NCBI GenBank assembly: GCA_947471745.1
Contig: CANJKZ010000395.1
Coordinates: 1,117,001 to 1,181,000, forward strand
Direction: 5' to 3'
From: Closterium sp. Naga37s-1
Taxonomy: Eukaryota > Streptophyta > Zygnematophyceae > Desmidiales > Closteriaceae
DNA length: 64,000 nucleotides
In this document: piece by piece, positions 33,226 through 45,850 of the stretch
How positions within the stretch are numbered: position 1 is the first letter of the stretch
Layout of the letters: each line of letters starts with the position of its first letter
The notes under the pieces: model-generated
Told to the model about the DNA's origin: nothing
The model's database searches: none
Seen by the model: the letters and a program-made list of their open reading frames with translations, nothing else
Made by a program: the position numbers and the translations under genes

Positions 33226-34979
33226 AGAACCGCAATATGATGTGAACAACTTGCTATTGTATCACAGGATCAACCGGTTCTGAGTGAGATCCTGACCCGG
33301 AGCCATCTCCAGGATTTAGCGTGGGGAACTGGGAGGTCCACCAGCGCCTCCTACTCCAGTAGCTGATGCGGCCGCATAAGAAGGGTGATTACTCTAGAGT
33401 TTGGTGGAGCTGAAGGACTGTGGACTCCACCATTTCCACCATCTTGGTAGAGGTTTTTGCCGTTGTCTGTCATGACTGTGAGTCGTACTGAATAATAAGA
33501 ATTTTCATGACAATCGCTAAAACGTAGTGCACTGGATAGAAAGTCGTAATCTCTCTAGCTTTCATGCCATATTGGGCTAAGAAAACCCCTTATCGTCTTT
33601 TAGAGACTGGTTTTTAAATATTATTGCAGCGGAAGTATGTGAATTCATGTACTAGTAGACGAGAAAAATAATTATGAATTAAGAAAAGATACAAGGAAAT
33701 ATATATAGTCCTAGGAAGTACCTATGTGATCATGTACATGTTCGCTCAATTGGGCCTTTTACCGAAGCGTCACTTCCCAGCGATATCTCTACTGTAGCGT
33801 CACGCGAATAGTAACAATGTTCTATAGAGTTACTACGAGAATATTGAACTGCTGATTTGTAACAAGCATTTTATTGTATCTCAACAGCAAGGATTGCACT
33901 AAAGGGTCAAAGAATGACAAAGGTGAGCGAAGGCATGAGCAAAATTTAAATAGCGAAAGATGCAAACGGTAACGCGATAGTGCGAGCTAGCCCATCCAGT
34001 GCTGGTAGCGAGGTTCGAGCTATTCACGAGGCGCATGCCGACTCTGCCTTGTACAACACTGCAAGGTTTGGTAAAAGTAGTGCGCGAGGTGGCGAAAGTC
34101 GTTAACCGGTAACGGGCGAAGAACGATAGAGCCCGAACACTGCTATGGGCGGTGAGGTCAGGCTCGCGCAAAGGATTTTGAAAATTTCCTTACAAATGTA
34201 AAGTACCTACGTTTTGGTGCGCGTTCACCAATGTACAGACGTGGTCAGACTTTTCTTTATGGGCTATTATATGAATCGTCACAATATCGGGCACGCGATC
34301 ACAATTTGTCGGTCGATAAGCACGAACGGTCAGTAAAAAGGCCGAATCTATTATAGATGGTCGCTGAACTATCACGGATGGTCACTCGTCGCCCCACACT
34401 CTTATCACGTTTTGTCACCAAAAGAAACGCTTGCCTGAAAGTTGAAACTCCTCCCCCCCTCCCCCTATTCGAAGTCGCACTTCTGCGATTTAAAAACCAT
34501 TAACGAGCTGATAATGTTTGTCTTACATGCGCCACAGTATTACAACCGAAGGAAATCGCGAACATCCTAAGCGAAGCCTTTAGAATCCTAACCGAGTCAT
34601 ACATTTGGTTACAAATATAATCATTAGGGTGTAGTCGCTAACAATGGCAGAGAAATTGGTGCACGAAGAAATGAAAAAAAAAGTGTATGTAATGAATAGA
34701 CATACAATATGGATCGTAAGGTGTTATTTAGTGATGTCATTATGCAATAATAAAACAGGTGGTATGAACAAGGATAAAATTCATGATTGCTCAATACATT
34801 ATGTGTAATTTTCTTCAAAAATATAATTTAAACATTTATCGAAACACTCAAACACGAGTTTAGGGTTGTCTTGTTCAGATTGGAGCATGGTAGATATATT
34901 AAAAGGTTTCATATTGCATGAATAAGGATGCTAATTGTAACCAGGTATGTTACTTAGTTAGGATTCTAAATGCTTCGCC
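33226..34979. other. AT-rich unassigned region
   Basis: No gene, RNA or repeat recognised. The first few hundred bases may continue the old Copia remnant on the minus strand, but nothing in them can be named. The remainder (about 33480-34970) is AT-rich with frequent stops in all frames. Confidence 0.4.
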
Positions 34980-34989
34980 TAGGATGTTC

Positions 34990-35165
34990 GCCGCCCCTTA
35001 GCGGCCCCTCACGGCCCCGTCGACCCCGCGCGCAGCCCCTTAGCGGCCCCTTACGGCCCCGTCGACCTCGCGCGCCGCCCCTTAGCGGCCCCTCTCGGCC
35101 CCGTCGACCCCGCGCGCCGCCCCTTAGCGGCCCCTCTCGGCCCCGTCGACCCCGCACGCGCCCCA
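34990..35165 (+). repeat. 42-bp minisatellite in the Copia-4 leader
   Basis: Four copies of CCCCTTAGCGGCCCCT plus CGGCCCCGTCGACC. The TTAGCGG word recurs at 34998, 35040, 35082 and 35124, an exact 42-bp period. It sits where Copia-1 has 19/21-bp units and Copia-6 has 35-bp units. Confidence 0.9.
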
Positions 35166-35430
35166 CCTAGAGGCCCCGTCGGCCCCGCACACGACAGCCA
35201 CGGCCCCGCCAGAACCAAGCCGCCCGAACCGAGCCGCCCGAACCGAGCCGCCCGAACCGAGCCGCCCAGCCCGAGCCGAGCCGCGCCGCCCGAACCGAGC
35301 CGCGCCGCCCTCCCCGTACTGAGCAGCCCCCTCTGGACCGAGCCGCCCTACCTGAGTCGTGCTGCCTACTGCTTTTAGGGTTTCGCCTGCTGCTACTACT
35401 GCTGCTGTTACTACTGCTCTTCCTGCTACC

Positions 35431-36800
35431 ATGGCTAGCCCTGCTGTACTCGCTTTCGATGCTGAGGGCCGCCCACTGAAGTTTGACACCTGGCTAGATG
35501 ACTTGCACCTGTTCCTCCAGCTCACTGCCAAGGAGGACATCTCGCTGTACGATCACGCACTAGGCCTCACTGCTGCCCCTGCTGTTACTGCTGACAGTAC
35601 TGCCCGCTCCCAGTGGCAGACTCGTGACGCCCACGCTCGCTTTGCTATTCGCAACTCCCTGCCTGTAGATGAGCGCGAGCACTTTGGCCAGCACAAAACT
35701 GCGCAGGCACTGTACACTGCTGTAGTTGCACGCTACTCCTCACCTGCCTCTGCTGCGCTAGGCCGTCTCTCGCTTCCCTACCTGTTCCCAGACCTGTCCG
35801 CTTTCGCCATAGTCGCTGACCTCACCACGCACCTCCGCACTAGTGAGGCTCGCTTCCGTGCCGCTATGCCCGCTGAGTTTCTTGCCACCCACCCCCCCCC
35901 GCTCTGGCTCACTCTCTACCACCTTGTCACCCGTCTCCCTGACTCTCTTCGTGCGGTCAGGGACCACTTCCTCGCTCGCTCCCCCATTGAGCTCACCATA
36001 GACCTGCTCGAGAAGGAACTGCTTGCAGCAGAGACTAGCATAGTCGCTGTAGCTGCCTCTCGTGGCGACCCCCGCACCCCTTTCTTCGAGGGGTGTTCCC
36101 CTTCCCCCCTTCTCCCCTCTGTCGCCTCTGCTGCTGCTGTCGACCTAGTTAGTACTGAGCAGGTCGGGACTGCGTCCGCTCCGAGCTGGCGCCGCAGCGG
36201 CAAGGGCAAAGGGGGCAAGGGAGGTGGAGGTGACGGCGGGGGAGGTGGGGGTGGGGGCGGTGGCGGCGGTGGGGGTGGTGGCGGGGCTGGAGGGGCTAGT
36301 GGCAGCGGTGGGGGTGGAGGCGGCAGCAGCGGAGGAGGTGGCTGGGGTGGGGGCGGTGGTTGGGGAGGCGGTGGACGCGGAGGCGGCAGGGGCGGTGGTG
36401 GTCGAGGTGGTGGCGGCGGGGGTGGTGGTCGTGGTGGCGCTGGCGGACAGCAGACTCCGTCGCCCCAGGAGCTTCGTGAGTGGTACTCTCAGCACGGGGG
36501 GGGGGGGGGGTGGCCTTAGCTGCACGTACGTCATCCGCACTGGTGACCGCACTGGCCAGACGTCTGGGAGGGCGCACACCACGCAGCGCTGCTTCTCCCG
36601 CCTCGACGACGCTTGGCGCACTCAGTTCCCTACTGCCACTGAGCTGCCCCGCTGGTTTGATCTGATCAAGAAGAACATTGATGTCTATGCTCTTGACTTT
36701 GATGCTATTCTCACTGCCATGTATGTGTTTTCTACTAGTGGAGAGGGTGATCAGTACCGGCGTGTTCCGCCCGACCCGGGCATTCGCACCAGTGAGGCTG
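35431..36800 (+). other. Copia-4 gag region
   Basis: The gag N-terminus MASPAVLAFDAEGRPLKFDT leads into a long glycine tract (about 36220-36440), then a cysteine/histidine cluster near 36530-36600, as in Copia-1. Confidence 0.82.
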
Positions 36801-36949
36801 CCGCTCTAGGTGCTTGCATGTCTGCTGCCCCAGGTGCTGGTGAGGCTGCTGCTCTAGGTGCTTGCGTGTCTGCTGCCCCAGGTGCTGGTGAGACTGCTGC
36901 TCCAGGTGCTAGTGAGTCTGCTCCCCCAGGTACTGAGTCCACTGAGGCA

Positions 36950-38330
36950 CTGCACACCTTCACTCTAGACTCAGGAGCTTCTCGCTGTTTCTTTCGTGAC
37001 CGCACTGCCCTTGAGCAGCTTGCTCGGCCAGTTGCTGTCTCCCTTGCTGACCCCTCTGGGGGTCCGGTCATTGCGACCTCCTCCACTGTCCTTCCTTGTC
37101 CTGCGGTTCCGTTGGGCACACTGTCAGGTCTCCACCTCCCCTCGTTCTCTACGAACTTGGTGGCAGGTTGTGCCCTCCAGGACGGGGGTGTCCACCAGTT
37201 CACCCCTGCCTACGAGCGTGTGACACACTGCACGTGTGCTCGGACGGGCCGTCACCTGGCTACCTTCACTCGGCAGCCGGGGTCGGACCTGTACACACTG
37301 ACCACTGAGTCCCCTCAGGTAGCTGCGTCTGCGTCTGCGTCAAGTCAGCTGTCTGCCCCCTGCTCGTGTCGCTCTCTGGCGCACGAGACTGTCCTCTGGC
37401 ACCACCGCCTTGGTCACCCGTCAGTGCAGCGCCTTCGTGCCATGCACAAACGGTACCTTGTCTCTGGTCTTCCCCGGGTACTCCCTCCCCTCCCACCCTC
37501 GCCTGCTCCTCCCTGTCTTCCTTGTGTCGAGGGGCGGCAGCGCGCCGCTCCTCACTCCTCCTCGTTTCCCCCGACGACTGCTCCCTTGCAGACGCTCCAC
37601 ATGGACGTGTGGGGCCCAGCCCGCGTCCGTGGACAGGGTCAGGAGAGGTACTTCCTGATCGTTGTTGACGACTACTCGCGCTACACCACGGTCTTCCCCT
37701 TGCGCACCAAGGGTGAGGTCCCTGCTGTTTTGATCCCTTGGATCCGCGCTTCTCGTCTCCAGCTCAGCGAGCGGTTCCACTCGGACTTTCCTGTCTTGCG
37801 TCTGCACTCTGACAGAGGTGGTGAGTTCTCCTCCGACCTCTTGGCAGCCTACTGTGCGGAGCACGGCATTGAGCAGTCGTTCACGCTTCCGGCCTCTCCA
37901 CAGCAGAATGGGGTTGCTGAGCGCCGCATTGGCTTGGTCATGGAGGTCGCTCGTACCTCCTTGATTCATGCGGCTGCCCCCCACTTTCTGTGGCCGTTTG
38001 CGGTCCGATACGCTGCGCATCAGCTCAACCTCTGGCCCCGTGTCTCCCTGCCGGAGACCTCACCCACACTGCTGTGGACGGGGGAGGTTGGCGATGCGTC
38101 GCGTTTTCGGGTCTGGGGATCTCGAGCTTTTGTCCGCGATACGTCTGCGGACAAGCTCTCCTCCCGCGCTGTTCCTTGTGTCTTCCTTGGCTTTGTCCCG
38201 GACGCGTCTGGTTGGCAGTTTTACCACGCCACCTCGCACCGTGTCCTGCCCTCTCAGGACGTCACTTTTGACGAGTCGGTGCCCTACTACCGCCTCTTCC
38301 CCTACCGCACTGCCCCGCTCCCCCCCCCGC
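36950..38330 (+). other. Copia-4 protease and integrase region
   Basis: The protease motif HTFTLDSGASRCFFRD (about 36950-37000) is followed by GAG-pre-integrase VLWHHRLGHPSVQRL (about 37390), CLPCVEGRQR, and the integrase core (HMDVWGPARVRGQGQ, LRLHSDRGGEFSSDL, SPQQNGVAERRIGL). Confidence 0.9.
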
Positions 38331-38454
38331 CTCTCTTCCTCGCGCCAGGTGCTGCTGTGGTAGACCCCCTCCCCCCTCAGGGTGCCGCTCCCTCAGGTGT
38401 GTCCCAGGTAGACCCGGTTGAGCCTGTCGAGGTAGCTGTCGACTCTCGTCCTGC

Positions 38455-39340
38455 TAGGGGTGCTGAGCCTGAGCGTGCGGAGCCTGGGGGTGCGGAGCCT
38501 GGGGGTGCGGAGCCTGGGGGTGCGGAGCCTGGGGGTGCGGAGTCTGGGGGTGCTGAGCCTGGGGGTGCGGAGCCTGCGGGTGCTGAGTCTGCAGGTGCTG
38601 AGCCTGGGGGTGCTGAGTCTGGGAGTGCTACACCTGGAGGAGCTCTCTCCTCAGAGCAGCTGCGTGAGTGGTACTTACAGTACTGCAGCCTCAGGAGAGG
38701 TGCTTCTGGAGCTAGGAGAGCTGCTGGAGCTGGTGCTTGTGCTTCCCCTCCTAGGCGGGCACTGCCCTCTCCCCAGCAGCTCTGAGAGTGGTACGCTCGG
38801 CACTGCAGTCTCCGGAGTGGCGCTCCTCGCGTCGAGGACCCTGGTGCTGGAGCTGCTGGCGGTGCTGCTGGTACTACTGGTGCTGGTGCTGCTGGAGGTG
38901 CTGCTGCTGCTGGCGGTGCTGCTGGCACTGCTGGAGGTGCTGTTGGTGCTGGAGCTGCTGGAGGTGCTGCTGCTGCTAGCGGTGCTGCTGGCGCTGCTGG
39001 AGGTGCTGCAGCTGCTGGAGGTGCTGGTACTGCTGACACTGCTGGAGGTGCTGCTGGTGCTGGAGCTACTGGAGCTGCTGGAGGTGCTGCTACTGCTGGC
39101 GGTGCTACTGGAGCTCCTAGAGGTGCTGCTGGTACTGGTGCTACTGACGTTGCTGGAGGTGCTGCTGGTGCTGGCACTGCTGGTGCTGCTGGAGCTGCTG
39201 GAGCCGCTCGTCCTGGAGGTGCTCGTACTGGAGGTTCTGGAGCTACTGGGACTGGGCCTGCTGAGGGGGTTGAAGCTGGAGGTGCTGAGCGGCCGCGGCC
39301 GTACTACGTTCCGCTCCTTCAGCAGGTTCTTGGACTCCCA
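38455..39340 (+). repeat. Copia-4 integrase-RT linker, low-complexity GCT/GGT repeats
   Basis: 15-bp GGTGCGGAGCCTGGG units (38460-38640) are followed by an almost pure GCTGCTGGAGGTGCTG-type tract to about 39240. It codes glycine, alanine and glutamate in the sense frame and is longer than in Copia-1. Confidence 0.8.
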
Positions 39341-40029
39341 CCCTCTACTGGTCCTTCTCCTCCCCTACTGAGTCCACCGTCTGTCCAGTCGCAGTCACAG
39401 TTACAGTCTGCCTCTCCACTGCCTGCTCCTTCTCCTTACACTGCGCCGTCAGGTAGTCTTACGGAGCGTCGTGAGCCTGAGTCTCGTCCTCCGTCGCCTG
39501 AGTCTAGTCCTGCGTCTTCTGCGTCTCGTCCAGAGTCGCCTGTCCGCACTGCCCGCACTGGTCGTCGTGCTCCACGTGAGCGTCCTCCTCCTGTCCTTGG
39601 CACTCACTATATGACCCTGCATCCTTCCACTGCTCCACAGCGCGTCCCTCTGCCATCTCCTCCTGCGTCCTCTCTTCCTGACGTTGCCGACCCGCCGTCA
39701 GACCTTACTCGTGCTGCCAGTCCTACTGTTGCGCGTATCCTTGCCACTGTTGTCACTGACCCTACCTTTGAGTCCTCTGCTGCGTCTGCTCTAGTCGCTG
39801 AGCTTGTTGACTTTGCTGCCGCCTGTCGTCTAGACTACGCCGCTAGCCTTGTCGCTGAGTCTGAGTCTGTCTGTCCTCCGTCCGTCGGGGGTGAGTGTGC
39901 TCTTGGCACGGACGTCCTTGAGGACAGACAGGAGGAGTTTGAGTGCTTTGCTGCTGCTTTACCTCATCTCGTGTCCATGCTGATTGCCCCTGAGGGAGAC
40001 CCGGATGCACCAGAAATCCCGACCCCACG

Positions 40030-41595
40030 CTCCTACGCAGAGGCGATGGAGGGTCTCTACTCCTCTCAGTGGCAGACAGCCATGGACGCAGAGATGGCTT
40101 CCTGGAAGTCCACAGGCACCTACGTTGACGAGGTTCCCCCACCTGGGGCGAACATCGTCAGTGGCATGTGGATTTTCAGGGTGAAGCGGCCGCCGGGTTC
40201 TCCGCCTGTCTTCAAGGCGCGTTACGTTGCACGAGGCTTCAGTCAGCGAGAGGGAGTTGACTTCTTCCAGACCTTCTCCCCGACCCCGAAGATGACCACT
40301 CTTCGGGTTCTGCTGCACGTCGCTGCTCAGCGTGACTACGAGCTCCACTCTCTTGACTTCAGCACTGCGTTCCTACAGGGCACCCTGCACGAGGAGATCT
40401 GGCTGCGCCGCCCACCTGGCTTCACTGGGTCGTTCCCTCCTGGTACCCAGTGGAGCCTCCGGCGGCCAGTCTACGGTCTCCGCCAGGCGCCCCGTGAGTG
40501 GCACGACACACTGAGGACTACTCTTGCTGCTCTTGGGTTTGCTCCTTCTACTGCTGACCCGTCGCTGTTTCTACGCACCGACACCATTCTGCCACTGTTC
40601 TACGTTCTCGTGTACGTAGACGACTTGGTCTTTGCTACTGCTGACACTGAGGCACTCGCCCACGTGAAGTCGAGCTGCAGAAGAGACACACGTGCACAGA
40701 CCTGGGTGAGCTGACAAGCTATCTTGGCTTGCGGATCACCCGGGACAGAGCACATCGCACCATCACCTTGACTCAGTCACACATGGTGCAGCAGGTCCTT
40801 CAGCGCTTCCGCTTCACGTACTCCTCGCCTCAGCCCACTCCTCTGCCTACCGGTCACTCGCTCTCAGCTCTGCCTTCGGATGAGTCCGTAGAGCCGAGTG
40901 GCCCGTATCCAGAGCTTGTGGGCTGCCTCATGTACCTGATGACCTGCACTCGACCTGACCTAGCCTACCCTCTTAGCATCCTAGCACGCTATGTCGCTCC
41001 TGGCCGTCACCGGAAGGAGCACATGGATGCAGCTAAGAGGGTGTTGCGCTACTTGTGCAGTACGTCGGGCATGGGGCTTGTGCTTGGAGGACGGCGCGAC
41101 GTTGTCCTCACTGGACACTCAGACGCTTCTTGGGCTGACGACCAGGCTACACAGCGGTCGTCTCAGGGTTACACCTTCAGCCTTGGCTCTGGCTCAGTTT
41201 CTTGGCGTTCTACACGCTCTTCCTCTGTTCTCAGCTCCAGTTGTGAGGCTGAGATCTACGCCACAGCCATGGCTGCCCAGGAGCTTCGCTGGCTCACCTA
41301 CCTGCTGACCGACCTGGGAGAGCGGCCTCGTTCTCCTCCAGTGCTGTACGTTGACAACAAGGCCGCCCTTGCCTTGTGTCAGGAGCACAGACTGGAGCAC
41401 AGAACGAAGCACATCGCTCTGCGCTACTTCCTTGCTCGAGAGCTGCAGCAGCGTGGTCAGCTTCGTCTTTCGTACGTGGCCACTCGGGCCAACACTGCTG
41501 ATGTGTTCACCAAGGCGCTTCAGCCTTGTGATCATCAGCGTTTCTGTACTGTTCTAGGCCTTGTGCCTACTGTCCCTCACTTGCTCACTTCTTGA
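40030..41595 (+). other. Copia-4 reverse transcriptase and RNase H region
   Basis: Reverse transcriptase motifs MWIFRVKRPPGSPPVFKARY, LDFSTAFLQGTLHEEIW and YVDDLVF are followed by RNase H HSDASWADD, SSCEAEIYATAM, LYVDNKAALA and TADVFTKAL. The sequence is very close to Copia-1. Confidence 0.92.
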
Positions 41596-41829
41596 CTTTG
41601 CTTGTACTGTGATCTCTATATATATACCTGCATGCTTACACTTGTTAGGTTGTGATCACTGTACCTCTTGTTTATTATCAAACTGCATGTGAACTGGTCT
41701 TGTGACCGCTTGCTTGTGCTCGGAATTTGTGTGGTATCCTTGAGATCCACCCTGAGCTTTGCTTTGCTTTGCTTTGCTTTGACTGGTCTTGTGACCCTCT
41801 GGTTGTCTCCCACTTCGCCTATGGGGGTG

Positions 41830-41960
41830 TGTCAAACATTGTATGTTTACATTGTGTAGGCTATAGTGGGTTTAGCCTTAGGGGGTACACAAACTTAGGG
41901 TTTCCTACTTGTACCCAACTTTGTGCTAGTTCATTCATTCCTGTTTCTTTCATTCTAACA
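41830..41960 (+). repeat. Copia-4 3' LTR
   Basis: 131 bp, TGTCAAACATTG to TTCTAACA. It closely resembles the Copia-6 5' LTR at 55140-55268 (shared GGCTATAGTGGGTT, GTACACAA, TTGTACCCAACT). Confidence 0.85.
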
Positions 41961-41964
41961 CGAG

Positions 41965-42217
41965 TGTTATGAGTTGTTCAACAGAGTTGCGCGGAATAAC
42001 GAATAACGAAGCTGTGACAATATGGACTCACGATACAATGAATGACATGGGAATATATAGCAGGTCAACCTAGCTAGGCGGGAACCTCGGGAACGCGAGG
42101 TTGGGTGTAGGTTGGGCAAAGGCAAGCCGAAGGCAATGCGAGGTTGCTTCGGTAGTAAGGAAACGGGTCGAATGTGCACTTCCGAAAATGGGGGTTTACG
42201 CGAAGCAGTATACCCCG
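41965..42217 (-). repeat. Gypsy-B 3' LTR
   Basis: About 253 bp, similar to 54730-54982. The inner edge is uncertain by a few tens of bases. Confidence 0.8.
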
Positions 42218-42728
42218 TTAATGAAAAGGTTCAACATCGCACTCGTTTCCGAGCGAGGTAATCGCGGAGTAGCGAAGGTGCTACAAGCGAGGCTGAAGGT
42301 ACCCATGTGTCGTCCTCACTGGTGCGGTCAGTCCAGCATATTGAAAGATCCACGTGGCGGCCAGCCGAGTCAAGACGAACGCAGTGCCTCACAATCTTCG
42401 ACGGGTCGAGCGTCGGTTCAGGTACCCCGTTGGGGCGGCGTTTTGTCGGGCGATGTCTGTCGTGGCACCAACGAAAGGCAGAAGGAGGATGACGTGGAAT
42501 GCATCGTGCACAAGTCGTCGGGCAAAAGAAGTTTTGCCGTCACCGGGATGATCATCTTGATAATGCGAAAAGGTCCACAACATCGCGGGCGGAGTTTCGA
42601 CGAGATGGGCAGTCAAAGATTCTTTGTGTCGAGTAGGACTAGTTACCTAGCAACCATGGTGACTTTCTGGCGTAGAAGATCGGAGTATTTCCGGGCTTTG
42701 CATTTGCTTTTTGAATGTCCTCGAAAGC

Positions 42729-43500
42729 TTACTCGCGAATGTCTTGAAGTTCCGTCACAAAATGTTTTGACCTTGGTACCGGGTTCTCAGGAGTCATCGC
42801 TGTAGGTACCACTGGGTCCATCACGTGATTTAGGAAAAACGGGGAGTGGCTAGTCGTGCTGGATGGGGCATTGTTGTACGCAAATTCCAGCATCGGGAGA
42901 GTATTTACCCAACGAGCGGGGTCGGGGAAGTTCGTGCCGATGAGAACTGTAGTCGTGTGCCGTACTGCGCCCATGTTTCCTTCAAGAACTTTGACGTGAA
43001 CTACGGGTCGCGGTCGCTGACGATCGCAGAAGGGATTTTGTGAAGTCGCACAACGGTTGAGATGAACATGTGCGCAATTCTTTCGGCTGTGATGGTCGTA
43101 CGACATGGTGTGAAGAGCGCCATTTTTGTGAGGTGATTGACGACGACGAGTACAGCGTCGTTGCCGGACGCGCCAGCTGGAGCCCCGTGACAAATTTTAT
43201 TGTCACCTGTTGCCACGGTCGTTCGAGTGGCTCGAGGGCCTGCAGCAGGCCAGCGAATCGTTGACGTGTCGATTTCATTGCCTGGCACACTTTGCATGAA
43301 GACACATAACGCTGCACGTCAGAGGAGGATCGGGCCAAGAATAATGACGGTGCAGAATTTTCTGCGTCTTGTCAACTCTGAAATATCCGGAGAGTTTGGA
43401 TCCGTGGACCTCCTGGAAGTAATTCACGCAGCAGAAGGTAAGCGGGTACCCACATCCGATCGGTTCCAACTTTTAGGTAATAATCCCCTTTGTGCGTCGT
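42729..43500 (-). other. Gypsy-B integrase region
   Basis: The minus strand shows the integrase zinc half (YVSSCKVCQAMKSTRQ) and core fragments (VVVNHLTKMALFTPC, FPDPARWVNTLPMLEFAYNN). It is in pieces. Confidence 0.75.
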
Positions 43501-44840
43501 CGCTTGCTGGTGACTTCTTGTCGTGAAGAAAGGGTTCATCGTGTAGTCGTGGGTGAATAGCCCCGAAAGTAGCGGGTTCGAATGGGTGATGAGTACTACA
43601 GCGGATTGGACTGTTGGTGATGCGGTAGTGGAAATGCGACTCCATGTAATCGAGCCACCTGGTTTGTCGCGGGTTGAGGTTGGGATGCGCGCGAAGATAC
43701 TGAAGGGATTTGTGATCGGTGCAATTGGTGACGTCGGCGCCTGTCAGGTAGTAGCGCCAAAGTATGAACGCGTGGATGATGGCGAGCATCTCCTTGTCAT
43801 GGAAAAGGGTAGTTGCGCTCAGTTGCTTGCAGCTTGGGTGGCTTGTAGGCGATCGGCTGTAGGCTGTTGCCGAAATCTTGGAGCAGCACAGCGCCGATGG
43901 CGAAATCTGAAGCGTCGGTGATGACTTCGAACGGCTTGGATGGGTCGGGGATGCGCAGAACCGGAGGGGACACCAGAAAATTCTTCAACTCCTGAAAAGC
44001 CGCCTCAGCTTCCTCCCCCCACACATAATTTTTATCCTTGTGCAGTAGGTCGGTTAGAGGGCCGGTTATCCCCGCCATATTCAGGATAAACTGCTTGACA
44101 TAATTCACGAACCCCAGGAAACTTTGAAGTTCCATGACATTAGTCGGGTCAATTTTGATGTCGTCGCGCGAGATGACGTGTCCCAAAAACTCCAACTCCT
44201 GCTTAAACATCTCGCACGTAGACCCCCTGGTGGTGAGGCGATTGTCCTGGAGCCATTTAAAGACTGCTTCGAGGTCGCGGAGGTGTTGTTCACGAGTCCT
44301 TCTAAAAATCAGAATATCGTCCAAGTAGACGATGACACATTGTCGAGAAGCTCCCGAAAAATCATGTTCATGGTGAGCTGGAACGTGGATGGCGCGCTCG
44401 TGAGGCAGAAAGGCATCACTGTAAACTCGTAACTGCTGTAGCGGGTTCGGAAGGCGGTCTTGTGACTGCCGTCAGCGAAGACCCTGATTTGGTGGTAACC
44501 GCCGCGTAGGTAAATCTTTGAAAAGTAGAGAGCGCCGCGAAGTTGGTCGAGGAGGTCGTCGGTGCGTGGGATAGGATAGCGAGACCTGATTGTAACCCGG
44601 TTGAGCGCGTGATAGTCAATGCACATGCGAATGGTGCCGTCCTTTTTCAACGCGAACAGGATCGGTCCTGGGAAGGGTGATGTACTGATCTGATGAAGCC
44701 GTTCTCCAAAAGTGCGTCAATTTGACTTCGTAGCTCCGCAACCTCATGCTGAGTTAGCCGCCACAGTGTACGAACCGTCGGTTGCACGCCGGGCTCGAGC
44801 ATGATTATGTGGTCCTCTGGTCGTTCCGGTGGTAGGCCAA
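43424..44840 (-). other. Gypsy-B reverse transcriptase and RNase H region
   Basis: The minus strand shows [54 protein letters not shown], the YxDD-type loop (MDDILIF), ELEFLGHVIS and RNase H DASDFAIGAVLLQ and TDHKSLQYL. It is a degraded Ty3/gypsy pol. Confidence 0.85.
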
Positions 44841-44850
44841 GTGTACGAAC

Positions 44851-45748
44851 AGTCGAAGAGAAAGGCCCCGCCCTCGCTGGGGCGCAGCCGATCTCGCCGT
44901 CGACGAGAAGTTCGCGACGGATTGGTCGACGAAATGGGCTTCTGCAGTTCGACGGAAGTTGCGGTCGAGCAGGCTCTGCTCGACAGAATATGGTCGACGA
45001 GCTCTGCGCGACGAGCTCTGGTCGACGATCTCTGCGCGACGAGCTCCCGTCGAAGAGCGCTGGTCGACGATCCTGGTCGAGGAACTCTGGTCGAAGAGTT
45101 CGGGTTGAGGAGCTCTGCCCAGCGAACTTCGTTCGACCGAGCGATGGCAAGTCCTTCGACCGAAGTTGCAGAGTTGTGCGAAACTCTGCGGAGGCATGCG
45201 AACTTTCGCCCAGGAGATTTTGGCGAAGTTCTACCTGCGGAACGGCAGAACGTGCTCGACGGTGCGCACCTGGCGAAACCGACGACACGTTTTCTACCTG
45301 GCACCTGCGCAATGTGCCTGACGGTGAAACCGCCAACCTGCACCTACTTGGAAGGTGCGCACATCTGCGCAGATAGACAAACTGCGACCGCAGATAGTTA
45401 CATGCGACTGCAGATAGTCACATGCGACTGCAGTGTTGGCAGACCGCGCGCAGTACAACGTTGGCAGACAACTCTGCTGCAACGTTGGCAAGCCGCTCTT
45501 CTGCTGCGCTGGCAGATTTCGCCCTTGCTAGGTGTTGAATGCCATTCAAGTATTTTCATTCTTCATGCCTCAATTGTACTATCAACTTTTCAATGCAAGT
45601 TGTTCTTTCAACTTTCCTTAGTGGAATTCTTGCCAAACTTCTTTGTGAACACAAGCAAGCAGTAAGAACGCTAGTGCAAGCTACGATCACTCGCACAACC
45701 CCGTGCCCTCCCACGTAGTCCACTCCCGTTGTGTAGTGACTCTCCGCA
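44851..45748 (+). repeat. Copia-5 5' LTR
   Basis: 898 bp, matching 52775-53672 at about 97%. Internally rich in GTCGACGA and GCTCTG words and in short repeats such as GCGACTGCAGATAGT (about 45390-45440). Confidence 0.92.
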
Positions 45749-45850
45749 TGGTGCGGTGCGCGTGGACGGCCCCGCGTTAGAACCTTCAGATAGCCGAATT
45801 CTGCGTTCATTACCTAAGTTGTTGTTAGGCCGGCAACCGTCTTAGTCGCC

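Larger units (their letters stand above)
34980..41960 (+). mobile_element. Copia-4: Copia element, same family as Copia-1, 5' LTR not found
   Basis: Leader repeats (34990-35165), gag from MASPAVLAFDAEG (35431), protease, integrase, linker, reverse transcriptase and RNase H are all present in Copia order. A 131-bp 3' LTR (41830-41960, TGTCAAAC to CTAACA) follows the GGGGGTG polypurine tract. No 5' LTR was recognised left of the leader. Coding is broken, with about three breaks. Gypsy-B begins four bases right of the 3' LTR. Confidence 0.9.
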
